From the NCBI GenBank assembly GCA_036898135.1, contig CM072512.1:46077808-46141807 (forward strand): a DNA stretch of 64,000 nt, given 5' to 3'. The notes below the pieces were generated by a model. That model was not told the origin of the DNA. It searched no databases and saw only the letters and a list, made by a program, of their open reading frames with translations. Within the stretch, counting starts at the first letter, position 1; each line of letters opens with the position of its first letter. The translations under genes and the position numbers were made by a program. This DNA is from Oncomelania hupensis. Lineage: Eukaryota > Mollusca > Gastropoda > Littorinimorpha > Pomatiopsidae. This document shows positions 26,212 to 38,978 of this stretch, in pieces.

Positions 26212-26838
26212 TCATTGTTGCTTTTTGTTGCTATAATATTCATATTAAATGTCAGAAAAAGAAACACAAATGTTTGAAGCTATTTTTTTCAGCTTTTATA
26301 AATGCATGATGGTTTAACAATAAAGTAACATAATTGATGCAGCCTGCTGCAATGTACAGATCTAATATTATAAATGACTACAAATATTTCTTATTTGACT
26401 ATTTTTATTGTTGCACTTTTTGGTCTTATCTAGGTGCAATTTCCAATGTAATGATTCATGCAAAAAAAAATAATGCTTTTAAACGTTAAATGTGTTTTCT
26501 TTAAAAGCTTCACTGTTCACTCTTCTTGTTGCATTGCTTTATTTCTCTACTTCTATAGTCTTGATGTCTGTTGGTTTATATATTATTTATTTCTTCAGAA
26601 TACATATAAAATATATACATCACAAGCAGCAGGGACAAGCAACAAGCATGCTTATATAAGCCTATCCCTGTGCGAGTAAATTTCAGAGTTAAATTTGGCA
26701 GAAGAATATTAACATTGTGCAATATATACATATACACATACACACACATGTCTGTTCTTTTTCTTTAGTCTATCTTAACCTATCAAATTTCCTTTTGCAA
26801 CTACAGTTCTATTATAGAGATAGCCTATATTAAACCAT

Positions 26839-26839
26839 A

Positions 26840-26896
<57 letters not shown>
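26839..26896. repeat. (TGA)n microsatellite
   Basis: About 19 TGA units. Confidence 0.95.
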
Positions 26897-26898
<2 letters not shown>

Positions 26899-27536
26899 AA
26901 TGATGATGATAAACAGTAGGCCTAATAATTTATAGGCTTATTTACACAGTTGATCGAAACGAAAGCAGTAAATATAATTTTAAGATGAGAGCCTAACAGT
27001 AGGTTAGCAGCGATTAAAATCAGAAGTGCAGTGTAAATGAGATAAACAGTAGATTGGAACACAGTTATTAACTGGAAATGCTAAATCAAGCAATGTTCAG
27101 AAAAGCTATTACCGGTATTCAAGCTTACTTTTGGGTTTGAGTTTTGACGGATCTAGGATGAGTACAGGCCGAGTACAGGCCTACTGAATCATCAGCATTG
27201 GTACGGTAATTTAATCGGCTGAATGCATAATTCAAGCAACTTGTTGGCAAGCTGTATTTACATTATTAAAATCAGACACTTATTAACTTACTTTCAAAAA
27301 AAAAAAAGCAGAATCGCTTGTTAATTTAAGCAAGCGAGTGTCCGGAACATAATCTACTGAAGCGGTTTGTTTACATAGCGCTAAGAACAAATTATCGCCC
27401 TTGGAATCATTTATCACGAGAATCGCTGGGGGGCGCTACGAGTGGCTACGTTTTGTAACTTTATATAGGCACTCGCCGAGATGAACCTTCTTGGTTCAAG
27501 CCTTCATAGTTGGTTGTATTTGAGATCGGGAAACTA

Positions 27537-27702
<166 letters not shown>

Positions 27703-27819
27703 ATTGTCAGTTTTAATTTGGCTAATATTCCCAAAACCAGGCAGGTGCAGTTTTCTTTTCAAACTATTTCCAAACATTGACTACTATCACGTACTATAAT
27801 AAATTATAACACAAGACTA

Positions 27820-28916
27820 CATCATGGTTAAGAAACGCTTCAGATCAAGAGTCAACATTTCCAGGAGCAGACATCGGAAGTGACCACGATCTCGTGATGA
27901 TGTCTTTCCGGCTACACTTTAAGAGAATAAACAAAGCAAGGTGCATCAGGCTGAAGTTCGACCTGGACAAACTGAAAAAACCCGGAGTTGGCAGAAATAT
28001 TCCTAGCCACAATTGGAGGGAAATTTTCACCACTGCTCATTTTGAGAGCTGGTGAGGTAAATGTAAAAACCATGACCACCATCTTCAACTCAGCAATGAC
28101 AGATGCCGCCACTGAGGACACTGGAAAGCACCGCCCAAAACAAAAACCGTGGATCACACCTGAACTTTTGGACCTGTGTGATAAACGAAGAGAGGTGACA
28201 AAGAAAAAGAACACCTCACAGGGAGCTGATGCCTACCGAAAAATCAACAATGACATCCGAAAAGGCATGCGCTTAGCAAAGGAGAATTGGTTAGAAGATC
28301 AAATGCCAGGAAATAGAGAACAGTCTGAACAAGAACAACAGCAAGAAGGCCTACCAGACTGTGAAGCGGCTGACAAGTGTTAAAAAGCCCAAGGTCTCCA
28401 CGATCCAAAGCAAGTCTGGCTTGCGGCTTATTGAAGAACAAGAAGTCTTGGATAGATGGACATAGTACAGCTCTGAACTTTGCAACCACACACCAAACGG
28501 AAACTCATCAGTTCTAGCATGTCCCCTGAACAGAGTAGAAGAAGAAATCCTCCCAATTCTCCGAGAAGAAGTTAAAGCAGCAGTGCAATCGCTGAAGAAG
28601 GGGAAGTCAGCGAGAGTGGACAACAAACCCACAGAATTGCTTCAAGCAGGAGGAGAAGCGATGATTGACGCCCTCGCCATTATCTTTAACAAGATCTGGC
28701 AGAGTTGGGAGTGGCCTACACCATAGACCCAGTCGCTTGTCATCACTCTTCCCAAAAAGGGTAATCTTCAGGATTGCCCAAACTACCGCACCATCAGCCT
28801 CATCAGTCACCCTAGCAAAGTCCTCCTGAAAATAATACTCAACAGGTTGAAACCCCAAGCTGAACAAATCATAGCTGAAGAACAAGAAGGATTCAGGGCA
28901 GGGCGAAGTAGCCTAC
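27820..28916 (+). pseudogene. RTE-like LINE fragment: endonuclease end to start of RT
   Basis: Broken plus-strand frames retain FPGADIGSDHDLVMMSFRL (the C-terminal endonuclease SDH motif), the linker PWITPELLDLCDKRREVTKKK, KGKSA.VDNKPTELLQAGGEA, a LPKKGNL..C.NYRTISLISHPSKV-type motif, and an EEQ.GFRAGRS end. These are the marks of RTE/BovB-type elements, which encode one protein with APE endonuclease and RT. Several frameshifts are present. The copy stops in the RT fingers and has no 3' tail. Confidence 0.8.
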
Positions 28917-29273
28917 TGTTTTTAAAGCCTGGATTTCGAAAAATTGAGGTGAATACTCTGCGTCTCCAGCGCATCCTAATTTTAAGACCTTGTAAACATG
29001 ATCCGTGTGAGGTGTCATGAAGCTGATGTCATCTGTGTTGTATTGCTCTGTCCTGTCCAACGGTCCTGATACAACTCTAAAGAATTAACTGGACCTTAAG
29101 CAATGTACAAACAAACAAACAAACTGTTTGGCGGACTATAAGACAACAACAAGCGTTAAAGAAAAGGAAGAAAAAAAAGTAATCCTACAAAAACAACAAA
29201 GAAAGCCAAACCAAAGGAAACAATAACATATTTACAAATTGAACTGAATATGACAATAATTATGATTATGCAA

Positions 29274-29852
29274 TCCTATCCTATCCTATCCTGTCCCGTA
29301 ACCCGGAGATCGTAGGGGCACCACAGATGATCGTTTAACCAGCATACTCCATCTTTCTCTGTCCTCAGCAGCCCTGATGGCTTCGCTCAGTGTCAAACCA
29401 GTCCATTCTCGAATGTTGTCCTCCCACCTCTTTTTCGGTCTCCCTCTTCTTCTACCTCCTTGCACTGTGCCTTGCAGAATAGTCAATAGACCTGATGATC
29501 TGGTGACTTGGCCATACCATCGGAGTTTCCGTTTCTTCACCACTGTGAGCAGGTCATCGTGTTGTCCAGTGGCTTGTGTGATGGTCTGTCGGACTTCGTC
29601 GTTGGTGATGTGTTGGGTATAGGAAATGCCCAGAAGTCTTCTGTACCACCTCATCTCCATGCTTTGTATTCTTCGTTGGAGATCTGCTGTGAGGGTCCAT
29701 GCTTCGCAAGCATATAGGAAGATGGAGATGACAAGGGAGCGCAGCAGTCTTACTTTGGAATGTAGACTGATGGTCTTGTCTTTCCAAATGAGCTTCAAAC
29801 TTCTCATGGCAGCAGTTGTTTGTGCGATCCTCGAGAGGACTTCCTGTGATGG
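29274..29852 (-). pseudogene. RTE-like LINE, 5'-truncated copy, minus strand
   Basis: The frame 29286-29807 encodes the RT thumb and C-terminus (SLHSKVRLLRSLVISIFLYA, LTADLQRRIQSMEMRWYRRLL, KKRWEDNIREWTGLTL). A (TATCC)n tail follows at 29275-29293 on the plus strand, which is (GGATA)n in element sense. TTATGCAA flanks it at 29266-29273 and 29853-29860, within an 11-bp match with one mismatch. It is an independent 5'-truncated insertion. Only the first ~55 residues need a frame change. Confidence 0.88.
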
Positions 29853-29861
29853 TTATGCAAA

Positions 29862-30795
29862 GCAGTGTTGAATTTTCACAGCCAACGCTCTTTAGCTTAC
29901 TAATCACTATTCAATGGGGGATATTAATTTATGAATACAATTTAGCACTCTGGCATGCTGCAATAGTTTTGTTTTATGATTCAGACACCAACAGCACAAA
30001 CTTGAATATCATAAAAAGGCCTCATGTTTGTATGAATTTTAAAAAAGTAAAAAAATAAGTAGAATTCGAACTGTTTTCTTTCACCATTTCCATGTAAATT
30101 GTAAGCTCTATATCACAATGTTGACGAACAACAAATGTGCACACAGTAATTTTGTTGACAAATATGTTCGGGATTCATCAGAAACACGCCGATACAGTCG
30201 AGCAATATCGTCTGTATTTACATGGTGCTATGTGGTCTGTTTACCTCCCTTGACCTGCTCCGCCACGCAGCCGCTTGACGGCGCTGCTCTTAAAACGTCT
30301 TCACTTTTTACATAGGGAAAGCCTCGGATGATTCTTCTTTGTAATATACCCATATTCCTTGATATTATTTAACGCCCAAACTCATTCATTGATTGACCTG
30401 TTTGTATGTGCGTTTACTGTACACCTACACTGTTGATTAGAGTAACCATACTCTTTAACGAGCGGCTGTTGCGACACGGACGGAGCAGACATACCGTACG
30501 AAGAATCTGTACATGAAGTCAAATCCTGTGAGAGAAAAATCTCTACCGCTCTTACCATCTATAGAATCGAACTCGAGTTCTGGTTCAGGCGAACATACAG
30601 TACTACTGATTGAACCCCTTTGCATATAGCACACGCTCGAGCTTTTTTCCAGCACATAAGGGTTAGTTAGTTTACATATAGTTAATACTTGTTTAAATGG
30701 TCCAAGTATAAAATTAAGAAGGGGATAGCTTGGCTTGGGTAGATCTCCGTCCCCGAACACAGAGCGTATAGGGGACTAAAGGAGCTAGTAACGTA
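29862..30795. other. Intergenic DNA, no gene recognised
   Basis: Short frames on both strands lack recognisable domains. I found no element boundaries. Confidence 0.4.
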
Positions 30796-30988
30796 ATGTA
30801 ACTGTAGATTATAGTCTCACGACACCGAAGTGCATAGGCGACTACTGGTCACATTATTCTGACACCAGCGAACCAGTTGGTGGTAAGGGGAAAATAATAT
30901 GGTCTCACGTTGGAAAATCAGGGATTCGAACCATGTACCTTTCGGTTACTAGTAAGCCGCTCTACCAACTGAGCTACCCCAGCCCCAC
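30796..30988 (-). mobile_element. tRNA-derived SINE, copy 2
   Basis: On the minus strand, TAGCTCAGTTGG (A box) and GGTTCGAATCC (B box) are followed by the same body as the copy at 13763-13974 (GACACCAGC, GGTGTCGTGAGACTATAATC). The tail here is TACATTACG-like and not (AAAC)n. The head reads as the well-known spurious peptide GVAQLVERLTSNRKVHGSNP in one frame. Confidence 0.85.
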
Positions 30989-30989
30989 T

Positions 30990-33090
30990 TGAAGAGCTAG
31001 ATTCAATGGAGCTGTTCGGTATGACACGCGTTGTCTGTGACGCTTTGTCAGTCGATGTGTGTTTGGGAAACAAGTCCGCGTTCAGGCAAAATAATTGATT
31101 CACCTGTTTTGTAAAATAGCAAGTAAAGAAGGCAAGCTAGACCGATGGTTTGCGCATACAGACATTCTAAGATGCACACTACGTTCTCTTTCAGAAAACA
31201 ATCAATGGACACATTAAATAACTGTGGTTGTTCAGTATGCCACAATGCGATCTGCACGCTAGTACATGATCGCACGTGCCAGATGCTCACGTTGAAACAA
31301 AGAGGAAAATGGATCAATACAATTCAAAACTTTTTTTGGCTGTTGTGTTCCATCTGCAGCATTAGTCTTGGCAGCACAAGACAAGTCGCTTACTGCTTCT
31401 GTTTCTATGCACGTGCATCTAAGCTATTTATCAGAAGATGCAGTGTTTTTCTAGACGCGATACAAATTTTGACAGCTCAGTAAGGAATACAGTACCTATT
31501 GCATGTGAGACCCAACGTGTGTGTGTGTATGTGTGTGTAATACGCTATAGTCAAAGGGGTCGGAGCTAAAGAAAGCTTACTGGATATAGTTAAAACTTTT
31601 TATGTTGTAGAATTGTGTCGAAGCAATATTATGGTCATTTGATTGTGTTCTCTACTCCTCTGTGTAGCTTCATGGACTTCAACATTGCGTGACTAGGCAA
31701 TGATTAAATTGTATTGATTTTGTGCCTAACGAAGTGCTCGGGTGACAAGAACATCGACTAGCACTATATGGATTCAAAAGATTGCATTAAAGTAAAGTAA
31801 CTGCACCTGACCAAGTTACACCGTTTATTCAGGATTGTGCATGCAATTTTACATTGTTTATTCAGGATTGTGGATGTAACTGCGACAATTAGACACAATG
31901 TGTGCTCTATTGAATGTAAAGACAAACAACTTGTTTCAAAACATACCTGTACTAGTTAAGCTGGTTAAAAAAGAAGTGAGATTATTGAAACATCAAAAGT
32001 ATGTGTAGAACAAATGCATGGATTATAGAAGTCGTTTCAGGATAGGATAGGACCCGATGAAACAGAACTAGAGTCACAAGGTCTACAATAATAATCGGTC
32101 GAAGGATAACATTTCCTTTCAATATTGGATTACTCCAAAAGATGATTATTCCTCGTCAATTAAAATATGCAGTGTTAAATTGTTTCTGAAAGCGGATGTG
32201 ATGTGTGTATAGTGTATATTACAAGAAATATTATGTGAATGTGCTACTGAGATTGTATATAGTGTTCTGTATCTGAATCTAACAATGGGATGCTCAGCCA
32301 GTAGTGGCTGCCATGGTCCAGGGCAGTCAGAAGTGCCTACAGACGTCGCGACACCTGGCATCGCGCTCTACAGTCCTGGCAGACTTTGGACAGATTTTAT
32401 AGAAGTTCAGGCTGCCATCCTTGTGCCTGGGCGAGGTCTGTCTGAAGGAGGGCAAAGGGGAAGCAGGATAACAGAAAAAGGAGGAAGAGGAGGTGGTGGT
32501 GGCTACAGAGAGGGCGCCATAGTGTTGGGGTCAAGATCAGGTACGACTACCCACGCTCGCATAGGCACGACGACGGTCATGACCTTGTCCCAGAACGCAC
32601 CGGCGTCATCTCTGCCTGTTGTGGATTGATGAGTGAACTCGTACATTTTATCAACAAGTGGAGGGAATGGGGGAAAGTTGAAAGAGTACAAACTGATGGT
32701 CGTGAAGATGTGGTTAAAAACAACATTTAAACACTTTTGACATACGGCATAGTGGTTATGCAATATCATGCCCTGCATGCCAATTCTTAGATGGGATCAT
32801 CTGGCACTTGGCCTTGCCAATGGGCAAAGGCTTATTATACAGCAGCGCACAACAATCACCCCAGAGTGCGCAGTTGTGTTTACATACGTGGCTCTATTTA
32901 GGACTATATAAGTTCAAAGAGCAAATGAGAGGAACTGGGCATGAAAATCACGACACAAGCTTTGAAAAAATGGGAGGTTCAAAATAGATCTCTCGGCCAT
33001 GAGATGAAGTGTATAATTCTATTTCCTCATGCAAAAGAGATGGTCTTGAAAATAGTGGCATACAGTAGTGAGATTAAAGGCAATATAAAA
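30990..33090. other. Intergenic DNA, possible unassigned first exon
   Basis: No conserved gene is recognised. A plus-strand frame at 32285-32629 begins MGCSASSGCHG, which fits an N-myristoylation/palmitoylation start (Gly2, Cys3), but the rest has no domain and the splice context is weak. A GGATAGGATAGGAC remnant at 32040-32053 resembles the RTE tail. Confidence 0.35.
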
Positions 33091-33093
33091 TAA

Positions 33094-34050
33094 TACAATT
33101 AGTTAGTTATTCATTGCTTATAGGGTCCAACGGACTGCAAAGACCTGAATCAGGACCACAACTTGGTTGAAAGAGGACTCACCTCTGATCCGTGTAAAAG
33201 ATTAGATAATTAGTTATTCATTGCTTACGGGGTCCAGCGGACTGCAAAGAGCCGAATCAGGACCACAAAATCAGGACCACAAAATCAGGGCCACAACTTG
33301 GTTGAAAGAGGACTCAGCCCTGATCCGTATAAAAGATCTGCTGAAACAACCCTAGTGGTTGAAGGCTCTCCACCAGCGGGTCACTTAAGGGCATCCCACG
33401 CAGGGGACACTGAGTCTATATTCTATTTTTTCGAACCCCCGTTTTAAGAAGAAGAAATATATATATATAATTCCATGTAATTTCATCACTTGTAGACGGA
33501 CCGCTAACCCTAACCCTAACCCGTTTCGAGCGGAATATGTGTAGCACTGCCTTACCCTACCCGTCGAGGCACTGCCTTACCCTACCCGCCGGGTCCCAGA
33601 TCGTTTTCTGGGAGCCGCCTTGGATCCGGGAACCCAGCTGGGTTCCCAGATCCAAAGCCGGGTACCCAAATGACCGGTTGGAGACTTTGTAAGCCTGGTT
33701 TGTGGGTACTTGTATAAAACTATACACACACACACATCATTATAAAATATCAACAAAACACATACATAGTACATGCCTACATTGCTTAAGATATCATAAG
33801 GAACCCCAGTGACCTTTTGGGAGAAAGCGTCCAATATTCCCAAACTGACCCAATTAACAGACCCCATACACAAGAGTTTTGGACGAGTTTTCAAGAAAAA
33901 AAGGTAGGTGATTGGTCTAGCGAAAAAGAAGATAGTATATTAGATTGATAGAACAGAGTAGGAATGAGAAAGAACAAAGGAGAAAGATAGCGACAGTGGG
34001 AATTTAAAGCACTAAATTTCCAGCAAGTTGGGATACTATTGATACAGTTG
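33094..34050 (-). mobile_element. Mosaic of partial 0.6-kb family copies
   Basis: Three blocks match the family. One is a truncated 3' end (33094-33200). A second 3' end is joined to it (33206-33448). The 5' and central part lies at 33725-34050, starting in the ORF region and ending near GGGATACTATTGATAC. Between them lie an AT tract and a 50-base TACCCTACCC/CTAACCC segment. This is probably nested or recombined insertions; no clean duplication was found. Confidence 0.7.
33505..33523. repeat. Short telomere-like (CCCTAA)3
   Basis: Three tandem CTAACC units, followed by two copies of a CACTGCCTTACCCTACCCG-like unit at 33547-33590. It is too short to indicate a telomere. Confidence 0.7.
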
Positions 34051-34449
34051 ATATATAGATATAGCCAGTTATGTTATGAAATGTTTAATTTGTATTTCAT
34101 CAATTAACATTTCACAATATGTTATGAAATGCCATGAAATGTTTCATCTGTATTTCATCAATTAACCTTTCACAAATATAATGTTAACTTGAGGCAGCAG
34201 GAAGTTGAGATGAAGGAAAAGTCACCAAAATGTTTATTTACTTGTTTAATTAGTAACGTTGCTTTTAATGAATGTGTAACTGTAAACATTTTGTGTGATG
34301 TTTTTATTGTCTGTGGCAAATGTTCTCAATGGACATAAAGTGACTTAATACTAATACAATAATACAAGATGCTATCACTCACTTTTTCATCAGAAGGCCA
34401 ACGAGAAATCAAATTTTTATTTTTGAAATTTAGATTGACTGCGTCCAAT

Positions 34450-34733
34450 TACATTACATTACATCATTATTGCTTTAGGTCCAGCGGACTCTTCCGAGCC
34501 AAATCAGGACCGGACAACCCCTGACCCGCATAAAAGATCTGCTGAAACAACCCTAGAGGTAACACTGAAAGCTCTCCACCAGCCAGTCACTTTACAATAA
34601 AGACATCCCACGCAGGGGACGCTGAGACTGTACTCTAAAATGAGAAAGACAGCGACAGTGGGAATTTAAAGCACTAAATTTCCAGAAAGTGGGGATACTA
34701 TTTATACTGAAACCCCCAGCAACCCAACGGGGG
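34450..34733 (-). mobile_element. 0.6-kb family, internally deleted copy
   Basis: A (TTACA)n tail and GCTTTAGGTCCAGCG at the left join directly to the 5' terminal ~100 bases at the right. The central ORF region is missing. TGACTGCGTCCAAT flanks it at 34436-34449 and 34734-34747, a perfect 14-bp duplication, so the deleted form is itself a mobilised unit or was deleted after insertion. Confidence 0.88.
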
Positions 34734-35095
34734 TGACTGCGTCCAATACCATTACTGACTTCTTATTCATAAGGCTAGACTGCCCAAATAAATTTTGCAT
34801 TTTTTTCATTTTAAATACAAGTCGAATAAAGCTTATCTGTTAATGTTCAATAACTAATTACAGCAATTAAATATTGTGTTCAAACTGCAATGCTATTATT
34901 ATTATGTGGTTTGTGCATATGGCCATCTTCAATGCTCTCATGTATTTGCTCAACCAAACGTTACATAAAAAAAACTGTATATTCTTTTTAAAAAATCTTT
35001 TTTAAATTTTATTTTTGTTTTTGTTTGACTAGGCCTATTTGTTCAATATGCTTTTTAAAAGTTGAAAACTTAACATTTTGGGTTGTAATGTGGTA

Positions 35096-35310
35096 AAACA
35101 GCCCTGAAAATAAAAAAAAGGTCCCACTAGCCTTTGGCTAGTAACTTAAAAATTTTACTAGCCAAACTAAAAATTTTACTAGCGAAACTAAAAAAAAGTT
35201 CATTTTAGCGCACTCGCATCTGGCGACTTAAGTTTTTTTTTTAGTCGCCAATTTTTTTTTTTCACTAGCCATGGCGACTAAATTAGTCGCCATGTAAAAA
35301 TATTGTCATA
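35096..35310. repeat. MITE-like repeat with CTAGCC/GGCTAGT inverted motifs
   Basis: Short inverted and direct repeats of ACTAGCC, TTTTACTAGC and TAGTCGCCA fill the stretch, starting with a CAGCCCTGAAAAT end. The base pattern resembles small hAT-associated MITEs. Ends are not well resolved. Confidence 0.45.
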
Positions 35311-35452
35311 TAATTATTTTGTTGTCCTACCCTATTAAACCTGTACTCAAATTGTGAGAAAATAGTATTACTGTGGCTCAGCCACAGGGCCAAAAACGTT
35401 TACATTTCAGTATTGTAATTGTAGCATAATTTCTTTGTTGTAAAAATGTTGT

Positions 35453-36633
35453 GATTTTCAACCTCAGAATAATCTGTGAGAAATACCTACAGCACCAACA
35501 ACATCTATATCATGTGTTCATAGACTTCAAGAAGGCGTTTGACCGAGTCTGGCATGCAGCTCTATGGGCAACCATGAAAGTGTACAACATCAGCCCTAAA
35601 ATTATAGAAGTCATCAAAAGCCTGTATGACAAGGCTACCAGTGCAGTCCTCCATAACAGCGTCATCGGGAACTGGTTCAGAACAACAATCGGTGTGCGTC
35701 AAGGATGCCTACTCTCTCCAACACTCTTCAACATCTTCCTAGAGCGCATCATGTCAGATGCTCTTGCAGATCACGAAGGCACAGTCAGCATAGGGGGCAG
35801 AGCAATCTCCAATCTTCGTTTTGCGGATGATATTGATGGATTGGCTGGAGAGGAACAAGAACTTGAACAGCTTGTACAGAGGCTTGACACCACCTCCAGA
35901 GCTTATGGAATGGAAATAAGTGCAGAGAAGACCAAAATGATGACCAACAACACCAATGGCATCAACACGGACATCAAAGTACAAGGCCAATCCCTCAACA
36001 CAGTGCACAGCTTCAAATATTTAGGAGCCATTGTGTCAGACAATGGGTCTCGACAGGAAGTCCTCTCCAGGATCGCACAAACAACTGCTGCCCTGACAAG
36101 GTTGAAGCCCATTTGGAAAGACAGAACCATCAGTCTACATTCCAAAGTAAGACTGCTGCGCTCTCTGGTCATCTCCATCTTCCTATATGCTTGCGAAGCA
36201 TGGACCCTCACAGCAGATCTCCAACGAAGAATACAAAGCATGGAGATGAGGTGCTACAGAAAACTTTTGTGCATTTCCTATACCCAACACATCACCAACG
36301 ATGAAGTCCGACAGACCATCACACAAGCCATTGGACAACACTATGACCTGCTCACAGTGGTGAAGAAACGGAAACTCCGATGGTATGGCCACGTCACCAG
36401 ATCATCAGGCCTTGCAAAGACCATTCTGCAAGGCACAGTGCAAGGAGGTAGAAGAAGGAGGAGACCGAAAAAGAGGTGGGAGGACAACATTCGAGAATGG
36501 ACTGGTTTGACACTGAGCGAAGCCATGAGGGCTGCTGAGGACAGAGAAAGATGGAGTATGCTGGTTAAACGATCATCTGTGGTGCCCCTACGACCTTCGG
36601 GTTATGGGACAGGATAGGATAGGATAGGATAGG
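35453..36633 (+). mobile_element. RTE-like LINE, 5'-truncated, RT and C-terminus intact
   Basis: One open frame to 36617 encodes ~388 residues of an RTE/BovB-type reverse transcriptase. It begins IFNLRIICEKYL, has VFIDFKKAFDRVW (palm A), GVRQGCLLSPTLFNIF (B), LRFADDIDGLA (C, both Asp present), KYLGAIVS (D), the SMEMRCYRKLL thumb, and WEDNIREWTGL. It ends with a (GGATA)n tail at 36611-36633. AAAAATGTTGT flanks it at 35442-35452 and 36634-36644, so it is a discrete 5'-truncated insertion. No in-frame stop appears in what remains, which suggests recent insertion. Confidence 0.93.
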
Positions 36634-36866
36634 AAAAATGTTGTACATGTTCTATGAAAAATTGTAAATAACACACGAGCAGAATTGTTTTATGTAACCC
36701 TGTGGGTTTTCGGTCATCGAAATGTGGAATATATAATCTATAAAGTATAATATACCAAGATGATTTGTGTTAGAACAGATTTGAGTGTATTTTGATGCTT
36801 TGAGTGTGTGTGTGTGTGTGTGTGTTTGTGTACATATATTGATTGTGTGAGTGCATGTGCATACAT

Positions 36867-37440
36867 AGTTAATAATTGTTTATAGGGTCCAGGAGACTCC
36901 AAAGAGCCGAATCAGGACCACAACTTGGATGAAAGAGAACTCACCCCTGATCCAATTAAAATCTGCCGAAACAACCCTAATGATAACACTGAAGGCACTC
37001 CACCAGTCAGTCACTTTACAATAAAGGCCTCCCATGCAAGGGATGCTGAGGCTTTACTCTTAAGTTATCAAATCCCGTTTACAAAAATAAAATAGAACAT
37101 AAACATCATTATAAAATACTAACAAAACACATACATATAAAATGCCTACATTGCTAAATAATAATACCACAGAAAGCCCGGGTGACCATTTGGCAGAAAG
37201 CGTCCAATATCCCCAAGCTGATCCAATAGACCCCATACACATATGAGGAGTTTTGGCAGAGTTCTGAAAAAAAGTTGCAAGTGACTGGTCTAGCGAAGAA
37301 GATAATAGATTGATAGAACAGGGTAGGAACGAGAAAGAACAAATGAGAATGACAGAAACAGTAGTAATTTAAAGCACTAGATTTCCAGAAAGTGGGGATA
37401 CTATTTATACAGACACCCCCGGCACCCCCAACGAGGGGAT
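36867..37440 (-). mobile_element. 0.6-kb family copy
   Basis: Full standard length. The hydrophobic frame (37060-37242) starts MCMGSIGSAWGYW. ATGTGCATACAT flanks it at 36855-36866 and 37441-37452, a 12-bp duplication. The tail side here is AGTTAATAATTG, unlike the TAATG or TGATT tails of other copies. Confidence 0.88.
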
Positions 37441-37578
37441 ATGTGCATACATGAAAGAGATTTTAGTGTGTTAGTGAACTGCATGTAAAAACCATGAATA
37501 TGCCTAGCGTTGTGCATACTACTTAAAAACAATTGAACAATTTTACTTAAAATCATTTGGTGTAACTCAAACTTTATT

Positions 37579-38156
37579 ACATTACATTACATCATTATTG
37601 CTTTAGGTCCACCGGACTCCTCCAAGCCAAATCAGGACCGGACAACCCCCGATCCGCATAAAAGATCTGCTGAAACAACCCTAGTGGTAAAACCGAAAGC
37701 TCTCCACCAGCCAGGCACTTTACATTAAAGACATCCCACGCAGGGGACGGCTGAGGCTTCACCCCAACTTATCGAACCCCCATTTACAAAAACAAAATAG
37801 AATACAAACATCATTATAAATTATCAACAAAACACATACATATAAAATGCCTACATTGCTTAATAATAACATCATAGGAAGCCCTAGTGACCACCTGGCA
37901 GAAAGCGTCCAATATTCCCAAGCTGATCCAACAGACCTCATACACAAATAAGGAGTCTTATCCCGGAAGAGTTTTCAAGAAAAAAGGTAGGAGACTGGGC
38001 CAGCGAAGAAGACGATAGTATAGCAGATTGATAGAACAGAGCAGGAATGAGAAAGAGCAAATGAGAAAGACAGCGACAGTGGGAATTTAAAGCACTAAAT
38101 TTCCAGAAAGTGGGGATACTATTTATACTGAAACCCCCGGCACCCCAACAGGGGTA
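37579..38156 (-). mobile_element. 0.6-kb family copy
   Basis: It has a (TTACA)n tail and both hydrophobic (37759-37947) and Ser-rich (37938-38159) frames. CAAACTTTATT flanks it at 37568-37578 and 38157-38167. The TATA box (TATAAATAG on the minus strand) lies near 38128. Confidence 0.9.
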
Positions 38157-38978
38157 CAAACTTTATTGGAAAGCTTTTGTTTCTAGTAAAATACAAAACA
38201 ACATACGTCTGCAGATTTATCAGAGCAATCAATCAGTGTTGTACAATACAATACAAATAAATATTCACAGTATGTTATCTGACTTGCAGCCAAATAATAC
38301 TCCTTCCTATCTCAATATTATATAAAGAGACAAGGATGCTGGTAAAACACTAGAGCTCTAGTGTATTTTCAAACTGTTATCCTGTAAAATGTGACTACAA
38401 GCTGACTGACAAGAACTTGGACAGGTTTCCACAAAAGGCCCCACTTAGAAGGCTTTGTTTACTTTTTACGAAAACGAGTTTACCTTAAAACTTTGCATTG
38501 TTATCACATTACACGACGATAGAGTAAGCTTTCATTGCTCAAACCAATTGCTAAAATTAAAAATTTTCAATTTCGGTTTTCACAGGTTGTGAATTCTCCT
38601 GATTAACGGTACATCGAATACCATAGGTGTGTGACCTTTGAACTTATTTGTGAGTGGACAACAAAGCTGAAAAGTGTGTCTGGGGTAGAGTCTGTTTTGT
38701 CAACCTGAAACCAAAAACCTTATAAGCAATTTTTTTTAACAAACAAGTTCCATCTCTTGTGGGCTTTAGTAGCTGCTATTTTTAAGCCCAGAATGTTGGC
38801 TTGCTAGCCAACAGCTGTTGCTATTACTAGGCACACACACTACGAAATGGACTCATTTTTTAAAAAAAAGACTTGTGGTAAGCTTATTTCTTTCAGTGGG
38901 GCAACACTCACTGTGAATGTTAAAAGGATCTGTTGAGAAGGGGTGGTCAAAAGTGAGTTCCTATAACATCTAATACAC

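Larger units (their letters stand above)
25565..27530. other. AT-rich intergenic DNA
   Basis: No gene is recognised. It holds (GA)n at 26145-26208 and (TGA)n at 26839-26896. No further THAP exons could be identified by eye. Confidence 0.5.

Noticed and set aside
30918..31103. Peptide GVAQLVERLTSNRKVHGSNP
   Set aside because: It is a well-known spurious translation of a tRNA-derived SINE head.
32285..32629. N-myristoylated protein starting MGCSAS
   Set aside because: The start is attractive, but no domain, homologue or convincing donor is visible; kept only as a note.
33505..33523. Telomeric repeat
   Set aside because: Only three CCCTAA units; no array.
28916..35453. The RTE pieces at 27820-28916 and 35453-36633 as one element split by a 6.5-kb insertion, since one ends near the codon where the other begins
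   Set aside because: The downstream piece has its own 11-bp duplication (AAAAATGTTGT), so it is an independent 5'-truncated insertion.
35754..36526. Antisense frames across the RTE copy
   Set aside because: They are shadows of the RT frame and contain no motifs.
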